Shown here piece by piece: positions 48,011 through 57,668 of a DNA stretch of 64,000 nucleotides. The stretch spans positions 1,612,001 to 1,676,000 of the forward strand of contig NZ_JAZHRT010000001.1 in assembly GCF_036924535.1 (NCBI RefSeq), written 5' to 3'. Source of the DNA: Bradyrhizobium sp. AZCC 2262. Lineage in GTDB: Bacteria > Pseudomonadota > Alphaproteobacteria > Rhizobiales > Xanthobacteraceae. Positions within the stretch are counted from its first letter, which is position 1. Each line of letters opens with the position of its first letter. A program made the position numbers and the translations under genes. The notes beneath the pieces are model-generated. The model worked only from the letters and a program-made list of their open reading frames with translations. It was not told where the DNA came from and did no database searches.

Positions 48011-49009
48011 TCACAATTTGAGCAATACCTGCAGGAAGTCGCTCACGGCTTTGCGAGCTTCGATTGCGGTGGCCGGATTGCCGCCGACATGCGGATTGAG
48101 CGCGATGCAGGTATCCTTGTAGGTGAAGGGCGCCTGCGTATCGGTGTTCATGAGAACGCCGCCTTCGCCCTCCTTGAGGCGGCAATTGCGTGCGGATTGG
48201 GCATTGGTCGATACGGCGACCGTGCTGAGGCCGAGCAGGCCGGCATCAAAACCATGCTCGGAGTCCGGATATTCCGTCAGCACCACGTCGCGTTTCGCTT
48301 CCTGCAGGCGGGCGAGATAGGCCTTGCAGGTTGCGACCGGGTTATAGTCGTCGGGTGTGCCGTGGTAGATCCGGATCGGACGCGCCACGGTCTCGGTGTC
48401 GGTGGCATAGCTGGTCGAGCAATCCGGATAGAACGGAATGTAGGCGGCGAACTGCGCGCCGGACTTGTTCCAGAGTTTTTGGAAGCGTTCGAGGCTGGCG
48501 TAGAGCGCGGCCTGTCCGCCGCGCGAAAATCCCATCAGCACGATGCGGTCGGGATCGACGCGCGGATGCCTGGCGAGGATTTCCAGCGAGCGATAGATAT
48601 CGACAATGAAATTGAGCCGGCCGAGCAGCGCCTGGTTGGGGCCGACCGCCGTCAGCCCACGGCCGCTGAAGCCGTCGATCACGAAGGTCGAAATCCCCAT
48701 CGCATTGAAGTGACGCACCCACGGGTCCATGCCGGCGCCGACGCCACTCGACCCATGCATCAGCACCACGACCGGGAGTTTTCCGCTGCCCTGCGCGATG
48801 CGGAATTCGCCGGCGACGGTGACCTCTTTGCCGTTGGTATCTCCGGTCAGAAATTGCTGGTCGGAAATCGTCAGCGACGGGATCGCGTAGATTTCGGTGC
48901 GCGCCGCGACGTCCTTTGGCATCGACTGCGCATTGGTCTCGATGCAGGTGATCAATAATCCCGTGCAAAAAATCGCGGCCGCAGCCGTGACGCGCCAATC
49001 CATCAGCAT
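48011..49009 (-). CDS. Secreted dienelactone-hydrolase-like alpha/beta hydrolase
   Basis: 332 residues. Signal peptide up to about TNAQ, then LPVVVLMHGSSGVGAGMD (oxyanion hole), nucleophile elbow VLMGFSRGGQAALY with Ser, and His in DSEHGFDAG. Asp is expected in HGTPDDYN. Cysteines in DCSTSY, TCKAYL and RNCRLK may form disulfides in the periplasm. Substrate unknown. Confidence 0.83.
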   Translation of the reverse strand: MLMDWRVTAAAAIFCTGLLITCIETNAQSMPKDVAARTEIYAIPSLTISDQQFLTGDTNGKEVTVAGEFRIAQGSGKLPVVVLMHGSSGVGAGMDPWVRHFNAMGISTFVIDGFSGRGLTAVGPNQALLGRLNFIVDIYRSLEILARHPRVDPDRIVLMGFSRGGQAALYASLERFQKLWNKSGAQFAAYIPFYPDCSTSYATDTETVARPIRIYHGTPDDYNPVATCKAYLARLQEAKRDVVLTEYPDSEHGFDAGLLGLSTVAVSTNAQSARNCRLKEGEGGVLMNTDTQAPFTYKDTCIALNPHVGGNPATAIEARKAVSDFLQVLLKL

Positions 49010-49153
49010 CGCTCCCCCAAAATGTTTTTTCGTTATCTGCGGACTAGATCAAGCAGGCGGCGGACTGTCAATTTGCTGCGCCGGTCCCTCGATGTGTCCT
49101 GCCTTGCGGGAGCCCTGGAAACCGGGGAATATCCGATGCAGTTCGAGGGACAC

Positions 49154-49793
49154 ATGGCAATCATTTCAAGGGGAGCAGGCGTCGCTTTGCTGCTGGTCGG
49201 ACTAGCCCTGCTGCCGGGAAACACGCGCGCTGCCGAGCCGTCTTACGACGATTATGTCGCGCAGGTGAAAGCCGGCAAGATCGAGATCGACTACACGGCG
49301 TTTCGTCTTGCGTATGCCGCCAGTTCAAAATACGCGCCTTACGGCGTCGTCGAAATCGCGAGCAAGCTGAAGAAGGCCTACGACGCCGGCGATTGCCCAT
49401 CAGCGATGGCGCACGCGAACGAGGTGCTTGAGGTCAACTTCGTTCATATGGACGCCCACAAGATTGCGGCCTTCTGCCAGAAGAAGGCGGGTAACGAGGA
49501 GGAGGCGCGGCGGCATTATGCGATGTTCCTGGGGCTGTTCAGTTCCGTGCTCAAGTCGGGTGACGGAAAGAGCCCGGAAACCGCCTTCGTTCGTCATCGC
49601 AGTCGACGAAGAGTACAGTGTGTTGGAGACCGCGGCGCTGACGCCGGTCAAGCAGGCACTGGTGAACCACGGGGGATCCGCCTTCGACCGGTTCGAGGTC
49701 AAGTTGCCGGAATCAGACCGAACGGTAACGCTCTTTTTCAACGTCGACCGCCCGCACGCGCAATTGGCGCGAACGTTACAGAAGAAGCAGTAG
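49154..49793 (+). pseudogene. DUF4919 family secreted protein, frameshifted
   Basis: From ATG 49154 (GAGGGA upstream) a signal peptide MAIISRGAGVALLLVGLALLPG and DYTAFRLAYAASSKYAPYG, then VLEVNFVHMDAHKIAAFCQKKAG and LKSGDGKSPETAFV follow the DUF4919 family. At about 49585-49597 the frame breaks: the family continuation VIAVDEEYSVLETAALTPVKQAL and the C-terminal VTLFFNVDRPHAQL are read in the next frame to 49793. Dropping one base (C of TTCGTTC-GTC) would join them. ATG 49136 is an alternative start. Confidence 0.75.
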
Positions 49794-49844
49794 ACGATCA
49801 CGCGATAGCGGCGCTCTGTTCGCTTGAGTAGCGCTACGGCCTGC

Positions 49845-50258
49845 CTACACCGGGCCCTGCGGCTTCCCGATCCGCCCCATATGGGTGAAGCCGAATCCGC
49901 TCTCATATTTCAGGCCGTAGCCGAGCGCGCGGTCGAAGCCGATATGGGCCAGCCAGATCATGGCGATCGAAAGGATGAGCGGCGAGGCGGTGCCAAAGCC
50001 GGTCGTCATCATCGCCATCGGCGCGAGATAGCTGTGGGCTGCGTTGTAGATGAGGGCGCCGAAACGCGGTCCCGACAGGTAGGCCGCAAAGCTGAGATCG
50101 GGTACGAAGAACAGCAGGCCGTAGACCCACCAGTCGCCGTCCCAGATATAATAAAGCAGCGTCATACCGATAAAGAGCGCTAATCCCTCCAGCCGCAGCA
50201 ACGTGCGCACACCCCCTGTAACAGCGCCCGAGGTGTCGGCGCTTGCGGTATCGGTCAT
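49845..50258 (-). CDS. DUF4260 family membrane protein
   Basis: 137 residues from ATG 50258, with GGGGAATGGA before it. About four membrane segments (RLEGLALFIGMTLLYYIWDGDWW, GLLFFVPDLSFAAYL, YLAPMAMMTTGFG, LILSIAMIWLAHIGFDRALGYGLKY). The ending HIGFDRALGYGLKYESGFGFTHMG is diagnostic for DUF4260. Function unknown; inner membrane. Confidence 0.83.
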   Translation of the reverse strand: MTDTASADTSGAVTGGVRTLLRLEGLALFIGMTLLYYIWDGDWWVYGLLFFVPDLSFAAYLSGPRFGALIYNAAHSYLAPMAMMTTGFGTASPLILSIAMIWLAHIGFDRALGYGLKYESGFGFTHMGRIGKPQGPV

Positions 50259-50393
50259 TCCATTCCCCATAGTCAGGATGCGGATATAGGGGGCGCCAGG
50301 CGGCGGTACCAGAGGCCGGAAGGGGTGTTTCCGGTTCCGAAAAGGCCGTGTTAGAAGGCCCATAAATCGACACCAAAGGCGGGCGGAAGCAGC

Positions 50394-51926
50394 ATGAAGG
50401 ATATCCTGGACACCCTCGAAGAACGGCGCGCCGGCGCCAAGCTCGGCGGCGGCGAAAAGCGCATCGAGGCGCAGCACGCCCGCGGAAAATTGACCGCGCG
50501 GGAGCGCATCGAGCTCTTGCTCGACAAGGGCTCGTTCGAGGAATTCGACATGTTCGTCGAGCACCGCTCGACCGAATTCGGCATGGAGAAGTCAAAAGTG
50601 CCGGGCGACGGCGTCGTCACCGGCTGGGGCACGGTGAACGGCCGCAAGACCTTTGTCTTCGCCAAGGATTTTACCGTGTTCGGCGGCTCGCTGTCGGAAA
50701 CCCACGCGCTGAAAATCACAAAACTGCAGGACATGGCGATGAAGGCGAGGGCGCCGATCATCGGCCTCTATGACGCCGGCGGCGCGCGCATCCAGGAGGG
50801 TGTGGCGGCGCTCGCGGGCTATTCCTATGTGTTCCGCCGCAACGTCATTGCCTCGGGCGTGATCCCGCAGATCTCGGTCATCATGGGCCCGTGCGCCGGC
50901 GGCGACGTCTATTCGCCGGCGATGACCGACTTCATCTTCATGGTGAAGAACACCTCTTACATGTTCGTCACTGGCCCCGACGTGGTGAAGACCGTCACCA
51001 ACGAGGTGGTCACGGCCGAAGAACTCGGCGGCGCCTCGGTGCACGCCACGCGCTCCTCGATCGCGGACGGCGCGTTCGAGAACGACGTCGAGACGCTGCT
51101 GCAGATGCGCCGGCTGATCGACTTCCTGCCGTCCAACAATGCCGACGGCGTGCCGGAATGGCCGAGCTTTGACGACATCGAGCGGGTGGACATGTCGCTG
51201 GACACGCTGATCCCCGACAATCCGAACAAGCCCTATGACATGAAGGAGCTGATCAGTAAGGTCGTGGACGAGGGCGACTTCTTCGAAATCTCGGAAACCT
51301 TTGCCCGCAACATCGTCACCGGCTTCGGCCGCATCGCCGGCCGCACCGTCGGCTTCGTCGCCAACCAGCCGATGGTGCTGGCGGGCGTGCTCGACAGCGA
51401 CGCCTCACGCAAGGCCGCGCGTTTCGTCCGTTTTTGTGATGCCTTCAATATCCCGATCGTGACGTTCGTCGACGTGCCGGGCTTCCTGCCGGGCACCGCG
51501 CAAGAGTATGGCGGTCTGATCAAGCACGGCGCGAAGCTCTTGTTCGCCTATTCGCAATGCACGGTGCCGCTCGTCACCATCATCACCCGCAAAGCCTATG
51601 GCGGCGCCTTCGACGTCATGGCCTCAAAGGAAATCGGCGCCGACATGAACTACGCCTGGCCGACCGCGCAGATCGCCGTGATGGGCGCCAAGGGTGCGGT
51701 CGAAATCATCTTCCGCAGCGACATGAACGACCCCAAGGCGATCGCCAAGCGCACCAAGGAATACGAAGACCGCTTCCTGTCCCCGTTCATCGCCGCCGAG
51801 CGCGGCTATATCGACGACGTCATCATGCCGCATTCGACACGGAAGCGGATCGCCCGCGCGCTGGCGATGCTGAAAGACAAGAAGGTCGAGATGCCGGCGA
51901 AGAAGCACGACAATTTGCCGTTGTGA
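50394..51926 (+). CDS. pccB: Acyl-CoA carboxylase beta subunit (propionyl-CoA carboxylase type)
   Basis: 510 residues, the normal length. Carboxyltransferase of the biotin-dependent acyl-CoA carboxylase family. [36 protein letters not shown] and [17 protein letters not shown] form the acyl-CoA and biotin-binding sites in the N half; the C half has [26 protein letters not shown] and [19 protein letters not shown]. Converts propionyl-CoA to methylmalonyl-CoA with an alpha subunit not in this window. ATG 50394 as annotated by family start [12 protein letters not shown]. Confidence 0.95.
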   Translation: MKDILDTLEERRAGAKLGGGEKRIEAQHARGKLTARERIELLLDKGSFEEFDMFVEHRSTEFGMEKSKVPGDGVVTGWGTVNGRKTFVFAKDFTVFGGSLSETHALKITKLQDMAMKARAPIIGLYDAGGARIQEGVAALAGYSYVFRRNVIASGVIPQISVIMGPCAGGDVYSPAMTDFIFMVKNTSYMFVTGPDVVKTVTNEVVTAEELGGASVHATRSSIADGAFENDVETLLQMRRLIDFLPSNNADGVPEWPSFDDIERVDMSLDTLIPDNPNKPYDMKELISKVVDEGDFFEISETFARNIVTGFGRIAGRTVGFVANQPMVLAGVLDSDASRKAARFVRFCDAFNIPIVTFVDVPGFLPGTAQEYGGLIKHGAKLLFAYSQCTVPLVTIITRKAYGGAFDVMASKEIGADMNYAWPTAQIAVMGAKGAVEIIFRSDMNDPKAIAKRTKEYEDRFLSPFIAAERGYIDDVIMPHSTRKRIARALAMLKDKKVEMPAKKHDNLPL

Positions 51927-51942
51927 GGCGGTGCGTGGTGTA

Positions 51943-51970
51943 TAGGGTGGGTTAGCCGAAGGCGTTCGTG
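51943..51970. repeat. GGGTGGGTTAGCC-type short repeat after pccB
   Basis: TAGGGTGGGTTAGCCGAAGGCGT just after the pccB gene is one half of an intergenic repeat; related partial copies lie at 54735-54764 and 62737-62771. I recall such elements in Bradyrhizobium genomes. Confidence 0.55.
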
Positions 51971-51975
51971 GGGAC

Positions 51976-52404
51976 TTAGCACACGCGGCAATATCCCCAA
52001 GATGCGCAACAGCTGCCAGCCGCGCAGCCGACCGCACAGCCGACTGCGCAGGCACGGACCGCGCAGCCACGGCAGCCACGGCAGCCACGAGCCGCGCATC
52101 CACGGCAGCCACGGGCCGCGCAGCCACGGCAGCCACCAGCGCGGGCTAGCTGCACGCCGCTGCCAACGTTTTCCTTATCGAGGAGATGGAACGTGGCGAG
52201 ACTGACGTCGGCCATTTCCTCTTCGCTAAGAACGAAGCGCTGATTGGACGGGGTATTGTCAAATTGCGCGATATCAGCAGCGGGCATCGTGGATGCTGAT
52301 GTGCTACCCAGCAGTGAAAAACCCAGTCCGGTGGCACCCAGCACCGTCACGGCGGCGGCTTTGGTTGTGTTTTTCTGCTTCGAAGCTTGCTTGACCCGTG
52401 GCAT
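51976..52404 (-). CDS. Small protein with Cys/Gly/Arg-rich C-terminal repeats
   Basis: 142 residues from ATG 52404, with GGAGG ten bases upstream; earlier in-frame ATGs are rejected. A basic start (MPRVKQASKQKNTTKAAAVTVLG) is followed by a short hydrophobic segment, then a mixed helical region ending SEEEMADVSLATFHLLDKEN. From residue 92 the last 51 residues contain 14 cysteines in GCRGCAAR-type repeats (positions 92, 95, 100, 103, 108, 111, 114, 119, 123, 127, 132, 133, 139, 142). The layout of a conserved leader plus a Cys-repeat tail resembles a modified-peptide precursor or a metal-binding protein. No maturase gene is adjacent, so the role is unknown. Confidence 0.7.
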   Translation of the reverse strand: MPRVKQASKQKNTTKAAAVTVLGATGLGFSLLGSTSASTMPAADIAQFDNTPSNQRFVLSEEEMADVSLATFHLLDKENVGSGVQLARAGGCRGCAARGCRGCAARGCRGCRGCAVRACAVGCAVGCAAGSCCASWGYCRVC

Positions 52405-52634
52405 GGTCTGCATCCTCCGTAAGTTCTTATGATGATGCTTGAGGTAGCAAGTGTGCGCTCTGCAAGTCCGGCGCGCAAGGATTACCTGCGCGATAAGATG
52501 CGAACCGCCCCATCGAGTCCCCATTCATCTTCATGAACGAGATCGCCTTGATCATCGGACGATCCGAAAAAGAAATCTATTTAGCTTCGCTCACCCTACT
52601 AAGCTGAGCCTCACTCCATCGCAAACTCAGCGCG

Positions 52635-53093
52635 CTAAGCAGCCTTCTGCTTCTTGAAGGCTTCCTCCGCGCGCTTCTTCAATTCCGCTGGCGTGACGTC
52701 TTCGATGTGGGTGCCGAAGAACCAGCTGTTGCCGGCGGCATCCTTCACGCCGCCGCTGCGATCGCCATAGAATTGATCCGCTGGTTCCATGATCGAGGTG
52801 GCGCCTGCCTTGATTGCCTTTTGATAGGCGGCATCGACATCGGGCACGTAGAGATACAGCATGACGGGCATGGCCTTGGCGTGCTCGGAGGCGTCCGAGA
52901 TCATCACCATCGAATCTCCGACCTTGAGCGTCGCATGCATGATCGTGCCGTCCGGCCGCAAGGTCGGCTCATGGTCATGCTGGGCGCCCAGCGCCTGTTC
53001 CATGAAGCTGATCGTCTTTTTCGCGCCCTCGACGATGAGGTAAGGTGTCACGGTGTGAAACCCTTTCGGGATCGGTTTTACTTTCGCAGCCAT
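52635..53093 (-). CDS. VOC-family protein (PhnB/glyoxalase-like)
   Basis: 152 residues from ATG 53093 with AGGAG before it; the longer frame to 53249 is rejected. VTPYLIVEGAKKTISFMEQALGA, HATLKVGDSMVMISDA and VPDVDAAYQKAIKAGATSIMEPADQFYGDRSGGVKDAAGNSW fit the vicinal-oxygen-chelate fold of the PhnB subgroup. Usual metal ligands are not all identifiable. Function unknown. Confidence 0.87.
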   Translation of the reverse strand: MAAKVKPIPKGFHTVTPYLIVEGAKKTISFMEQALGAQHDHEPTLRPDGTIMHATLKVGDSMVMISDASEHAKAMPVMLYLYVPDVDAAYQKAIKAGATSIMEPADQFYGDRSGGVKDAAGNSWFFGTHIEDVTPAELKKRAEEAFKKQKAA

Positions 53094-53316
53094 GGCAGTC
53101 TCCTGTGGCGTTGAACGAACCGAAATAACGCGGCACGGCCAAATCGGGTTGCCGCAGCCGGGAGCAAAATTATCGTCGCGAAATGTGACAGGTCGGAGCC
53201 GACGATCTGCGGCAAGGGTTCCCATGCGTGTCTGCACGATGACACGCATTAAGTCCGGCCACTAATGGCTGAATGAAAAACCCGGACGACGGCATCGAGC
53301 CCAGGACGGACCTTAA

Positions 53317-53970
53317 TCAGCCGCCCGGTGGCTTGCCGGTGTTAACCGCCAATTGAGCGTCGAAAGCCCGCTTGTAGGCGGGCCGCGCTTCGCCGCGGGC
53401 GACATAGGCGGCAAGGCTCGGATATTCGTTCAGGAGGCCCGATGGTTTCAACCTGAGCAGCACCGACACCATCATCAGGTCGCCCGCGCTGAACCCACCA
53501 TCGAGCCAATCGGCACTGCCAAGGCGAGCGGCGAGTTGCTTCAACCGCTCGCAGACGCGATTCTCGACCAGAGGCAGGCGCTCCTTGGTCCACGGCCTGT
53601 CGCCCTCGAAAATCTTGGCGGTTACGAGTTCGAGGATCGGCGGCTCCACCGTGTTGAGCGCGGCAAACATCCACGTGATCGCGCGCGCCCGCGCATCGGC
53701 ATCGTCAGGCAGCAGGCCCGCATGCCGCTCGGCGATATGGAATACGATCGACCCTGTCTCGAACAGGGCGAGATCGCTTTCCTCGTAGGTCGGAATCTGG
53801 CCGAAAGGATGCAGCGCCAGATGTGCAGGTTCCTTCATCGCTCGAAACGAAACCAGGCGAACCCCGTAGGGCTGGCCCACTTCTTCAAGCGCCCAGCGAA
53901 CGCGCGTATCACGCGCCAGTCCCATGCCGCCATCGGGTGACCGCTCAAAGGCAGTAATGATGATGGTCAT
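53317..53970 (-). CDS. Glutathione S-transferase family protein (first of two)
   Basis: 217 residues. N-terminal thioredoxin fold with GQIPTYEESDLALFETGSIVFHIAER (cis-Pro and Glu/Ser of the glutathione site), then an all-helical C-terminal domain ending in AQLAVNTGKPPGG. Arranged in tandem with a paralogue 28 bases away on the same strand. Substrate unknown. Confidence 0.87.
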   Translation of the reverse strand: MTIIITAFERSPDGGMGLARDTRVRWALEEVGQPYGVRLVSFRAMKEPAHLALHPFGQIPTYEESDLALFETGSIVFHIAERHAGLLPDDADARARAITWMFAALNTVEPPILELVTAKIFEGDRPWTKERLPLVENRVCERLKQLAARLGSADWLDGGFSAGDLMMVSVLLRLKPSGLLNEYPSLAAYVARGEARPAYKRAFDAQLAVNTGKPPGG

Positions 53971-53998
53971 CGTGAGGCTCCTTCGAAAATCATCGGCT

Positions 53999-54637
53999 CT
54001 AACCCGCCCTAGAGTCTGCCGCAGCGAAATGCGCCATCTGGTCTGCGTGCGCCTTCACGAAAGCCGGGCGGGCCGTGGCGCGCGCGACGTAGTCGCGGCA
54101 GGCGGGATGGCCCGCCAGCCCGTCGAAGCGATCGACGGGGCGCAGCACATCCGCCATCAGGATGTCGGCGACGGAGAAGGACCCCGCCAGCCATTCGCGT
54201 CCTGCCAACACCGCCTCCAGGTGCTTGAGCCGGATCTTGAGGAACTCGTCCAAAAACTTCGATGCCGGCTCGCCGGTGAACTTGAACATGGACCAGGGCA
54301 GGCTCGCCATCTCGACGGAATTGAGGGCGGCGAACACCCATTCCATCGCCTTGCTGCGGCCGCGCGGATCGGTCGGCATCAGCGCCGCACTTAGTTGCCC
54401 GAGGTGAAGCAGGATCGCGCCGCTCTCGAAGATCGAGAGGTCGCCATCGGTCAACCACGGCACCTGGCCGAAGGGCTGGTGCGCGAAATGCTCAGGCTTT
54501 CGATCGCCAAACGGCACGCTCGCGACGCGATAGGGCAGGCCGGCCTCTTCCAGCGCCCAGCGCACACGCAGATCGCGTACAAGACCCCGCGGCAGTTCGG
54601 GAACCCAATCGAAGGTGGTCAGAGTCAGGCCGGCCAT
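53999..54637 (-). CDS. Glutathione S-transferase family protein (second of two)
   Basis: 212 residues. GQVPWLTDGDLSIFESGAILLHLGQ marks the glutathione site; the helical domain contains VFAALNSVEMASLPWSMF, similar to its neighbour's VFAALNTVEPP. The two are clear paralogues from an older tandem duplication. This one is the upstream gene of the pair. Confidence 0.87.
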   Translation of the reverse strand: MAGLTLTTFDWVPELPRGLVRDLRVRWALEEAGLPYRVASVPFGDRKPEHFAHQPFGQVPWLTDGDLSIFESGAILLHLGQLSAALMPTDPRGRSKAMEWVFAALNSVEMASLPWSMFKFTGEPASKFLDEFLKIRLKHLEAVLAGREWLAGSFSVADILMADVLRPVDRFDGLAGHPACRDYVARATARPAFVKAHADQMAHFAAADSRAG

Positions 54638-54734
54638 CCGGTTTCTCCATGTGCTGGTTCAAGCAAAGGACGGGCGAAGGGCTCGCGTTCCGACATCAGT
54701 GGCAAGTTTTTTCGTCAGCGCAGGCCAACGGTGT

Positions 54735-54764
54735 GGGGAGGGTTAGCGTTAGTGTAACCCACCA
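54735..54764. repeat. Short inverted repeat of the GGGTTAGCG / GTAACCC type
   Basis: GGGGAGGGTTAGCGTTAGTGTAACCCACC: GGGTTA pairs with TAACCC around a GCGTTAGTG loop. Related to 51943 and 62737. Confidence 0.55.
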
Positions 54765-54786
54765 ATATCGCGATCCGCTGTTGGCA

Positions 54787-55335
54787 TCACGCGGCCGAGC
54801 GCCTGGTCGAACAGCGCGATGCGAGATTCAATCGTCGCAATAGATCCGAAAATCGGCTTGGCGAGCCGCATGCCCTGGCGTTGGCCGTTCGCCGCTTGCC
54901 GGGCAGTTGCGCGTTGCTGTCTTTGGGCTTTCTGGTTGGCCGGGCGTCGCCTTCCAGCGGCTTGATGGCCGCTCTGGAGTCTTGCCCGGGTTGGCCGGCA
55001 ATGGTCGCGGCCGCCGCTGGAGCGAGTGGCAAGGGCGCGAGCAGCGCCTCGGCCGCGCGCGGCGCCAGCGATGCGCCGGGTTCGACGAACCAGCGAGCAA
55101 GCGCTTCCGAGCTAACGGCCGATTTCGGTGGCACGTCATCGAGTATCACAACAGGAACCTCCGGCTCGGCCGGTTTCGCGCTCGCCGCGACGACGGGTTG
55201 TGGTGCCTCCACCAGGGTTGCGGGCGCTGTCGTCTCGGCCGTGGCCGCTGGTCCGAATGAGTCGGCGATGACCGAGAGGGTCGCGCCGATCGCAAACAAC
55301 AGCGCCAACGCCAGCCAAATGACGGTTTGCTTCAT
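54787..55335 (-). CDS. Single-span membrane-anchored protein, function unknown (C-terminal frame doubtful)
   Basis: 182 residues. One N-terminal hydrophobic segment (VIWLALALLFAIGATLSVIA) then an Ala/Pro-rich stretch. From ~residue 145 the sequence loses protein-like character (RTANARACGSPSRF), whereas another minus-strand frame reads MRLAKPIFGSIATIESRIAL with normal GC-rich third positions and runs to 54749. A frameshift near 54890-54960 is likely. Not recognised as a named family. Confidence 0.55.
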   Translation of the reverse strand: MKQTVIWLALALLFAIGATLSVIADSFGPAATAETTAPATLVEAPQPVVAASAKPAEPEVPVVILDDVPPKSAVSSEALARWFVEPGASLAPRAAEALLAPLPLAPAAAATIAGQPGQDSRAAIKPLEGDARPTRKPKDSNAQLPGKRRTANARACGSPSRFSDLLRRLNLASRCSTRRSAA

Positions 55336-55596
55336 TGCCGCACCCCCGAAGCCAATCGAATAAAAAATCGGCCGTATCCCCCAAGTCCGGGATCGACGGC
55401 GCTCAACAGCTTCAAAATCAATTCGGGCTGGTTAGAGGCCAACTGATGGCGCTGGAGGGTCGACCTCGGGGCAAGCGTCCTGCGGTTGAGACCAAAGCAC
55501 CCCGCTGCGCGCCGCGTGGTGCTCTCACGAGCAATCAGGTCGGGGCAGGTGGCCTGTCCGCCGTAGCTCGGTGCGCTCCATCCATCCGACGGCGGC

Positions 55597-57555
55597 TTAC
55601 TGCCCGAGCTTCGCCAGCTTGCCTTGCTTCGCCGCCTCGACGGCGCGATCGGCATCCTCGGGCAACAGCAGCCGCTCGGCGACTTGCCGCGCAGCCTCTC
55701 GACGCACAGCGGCGACATAGACGTCGTCATCCGCGTAACGTTCCGCGATCGACAGCCGCGGATCGTGCACTTCCTTCCGCGCTGCTTCGGTTGGCGCGAA
55801 CGGCACCGCGGCGCCCTGCAAGGGATAGAACGCGGTCGGTCCAAAACCTTGCGCGCGTGGATTCCACCCCGTGTAGGTTGCGCGCGGCACGGCGAGCGCG
55901 AGCTGGCGGATGCCTGATATCGCCATGCCGTCATCATCAGCCTTCGGCACGAACACGGGATAGCGGCCGATCTCCGTGGGCGGCAGCACGCTCTGGTCGG
56001 AGAAGACAGCCAGCGTATGGATGCCATTGAAGGGCAGGCCGGGGATATCGGTGCGCACCGCGCCTTCGGCTGCGACCAGCGTGCCATGGGCGCGCATCGG
56101 CACGCGGCTTGCCGGCGGCGGGACGCCATCGCTGATCCAGGCATTGAGATCGGTCAGCAGCGCGCGCATTGGCGCGCCGGCATGAACAGGGTTTTGCGGC
56201 AGCGACATCGCCGCCTGGCCCTTACGCATCACGTCGCTGGGGTCGGCAAAATGCGGCGTGCCCGCGATCATGTAGGCGCGGACATTATCAGGCAAATCGA
56301 GGTGGTTGCCCGCGAGATCGGTCACCAGCAGCGAGGCGTGGGAGGCCCACCATTCATGCTCACTGTCGGTCTGCATCACCTTGGGGCAGGTCACCGACAG
56401 CGCGCAGCGGCGCAGCAGGCCGTCGGTCTTGCCGGAGATCGGATCGCTTAGCGTCGCATAGGTGAACGGGAACAGGTCGGCCTGCCAGGCTTGGTCCTGC
56501 GGATGGCGGGGGTTGCGGCCGGGCTGTCCGAAGCGGACGTTGGTCGCCATGCGCCGGGTGCCGGCGACATGTGGCATCAGGCCGTCGAACACGACGCGGC
56601 CCTGCAGATCTTCATTGAAGCCGAGATGGAGGAAGTCGCGCAGGAAGCGGCCGGATTGCGAAACACCGAAGCCGATCGCGCGGCTGACGGACGGATGCAG
56701 GCCGTTCAGCAACGGATTGGCCGGCGTCGCATCGCGGCGCAGGAAGCTCGCGACATCGCGTACCGCGGCAAAACCCATGCCGAGCGGCACCGGATCGCGC
56801 GCCGTGTAGGTGATCTCGTAGAGCGCGCCGGCATCAAAACCGTCGGGCCGCGTGATCTCGACGGTTACGGGATCGACGAGGCGGGCCGAGAGGCCTGATG
56901 GCGTCTGGCGCGCGTCGGCCCAGGCGGCGCGAACGGTGACAGTGAGGTTGGCGGGATCGGCCGCAGGCCAGGTCAGTGTTGCCCGCGCGGGACTCGTCGT
57001 GGTGTCGAAGACGAATTCCTCGCGCGCAGGTCCCGTCACGCCCTTCAGTACCGGCGCGGTCAACGCCATCTGGCCGGGCTTGGAGGGGATCTCGCCCTGC
57101 CAGCCGACCCACACCATCGTGTAGCCCTGGCGGTGCAGGAAGCCGATGCCGGCGTCGCCTGGACCTTGCGCGTTGTTCGCGCCGGGCTGCGATGAATCGT
57201 CGAACAGTTGCGGCGCGAGCTTTCGACCGCGGTTGGGCACTTCCAGCAGCAGCGTGCCGTTGCCGCGCGTGGGATCGGCGGGCCGCAGGATCACGACGTC
57301 GGCGGTCGCTTCCACTTTGCCGTCCGGGCTGCGCGGCGCCTGCGCGAGATCAGTGATGACGGCGTTGCGATCGTCGGACGGATTGAGGGCGATGGTGGCA
57401 CGCGCGGTGATCCGCTCATAGGGGCCGACGTCACCAAAGCTGCGGCCGACGAAGGCCGGCAGGCGTTCCACGATGTCGAAGCGGATGACCTCCGCCCGTA
57501 GCGCGACCGGTGAGAGGCAAACTGCCGCAATCGCGCCCGCCAATATCTTGCGCAT
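55597..57555 (-). CDS. Large secreted alpha/beta hydrolase domain protein
   Basis: 652 residues with signal peptide MRKILAGAIAAVCLSPVALR-A. Core residues GFGVSQSGRFLRDFLHLGFNED carry a nucleophile elbow of G-x-S-x-S-G type. RVVFDGLMPHVAGTRRMATNVRFGQPGR and later AYMIAGTPHF match the alpha/beta hydrolase domain family (Abhydrolase_10 type). Function unknown; periplasmic. Preceded by the frame of an unrelated cupin gene. Confidence 0.8.
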   Translation of the reverse strand: MRKILAGAIAAVCLSPVALRAEVIRFDIVERLPAFVGRSFGDVGPYERITARATIALNPSDDRNAVITDLAQAPRSPDGKVEATADVVILRPADPTRGNGTLLLEVPNRGRKLAPQLFDDSSQPGANNAQGPGDAGIGFLHRQGYTMVWVGWQGEIPSKPGQMALTAPVLKGVTGPAREEFVFDTTTSPARATLTWPAADPANLTVTVRAAWADARQTPSGLSARLVDPVTVEITRPDGFDAGALYEITYTARDPVPLGMGFAAVRDVASFLRRDATPANPLLNGLHPSVSRAIGFGVSQSGRFLRDFLHLGFNEDLQGRVVFDGLMPHVAGTRRMATNVRFGQPGRNPRHPQDQAWQADLFPFTYATLSDPISGKTDGLLRRCALSVTCPKVMQTDSEHEWWASHASLLVTDLAGNHLDLPDNVRAYMIAGTPHFADPSDVMRKGQAAMSLPQNPVHAGAPMRALLTDLNAWISDGVPPPASRVPMRAHGTLVAAEGAVRTDIPGLPFNGIHTLAVFSDQSVLPPTEIGRYPVFVPKADDDGMAISGIRQLALAVPRATYTGWNPRAQGFGPTAFYPLQGAAVPFAPTEAARKEVHDPRLSIAERYADDDVYVAAVRREAARQVAERLLLPEDADRAVEAAKQGKLAKLGQ

Positions 57556-57668
57556 GGCCGTTCCTTCCCTGTCTGGCGCGAGAGGTTGAAATCCTCTCCG
57601 CGCTCGTTTTTGTCGCGGCCATCTATAGCATCGCAGGGTGAGGGCGCGCGGAAAATCTCAACGCCGCC

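Noticed and set aside
52059..52137. Repeated CAGCCACGG units that might suggest a CRISPR or satellite array
   Set aside because: Units are short, without spacers, and in frame with a Cys/Gly/Arg repeat protein.
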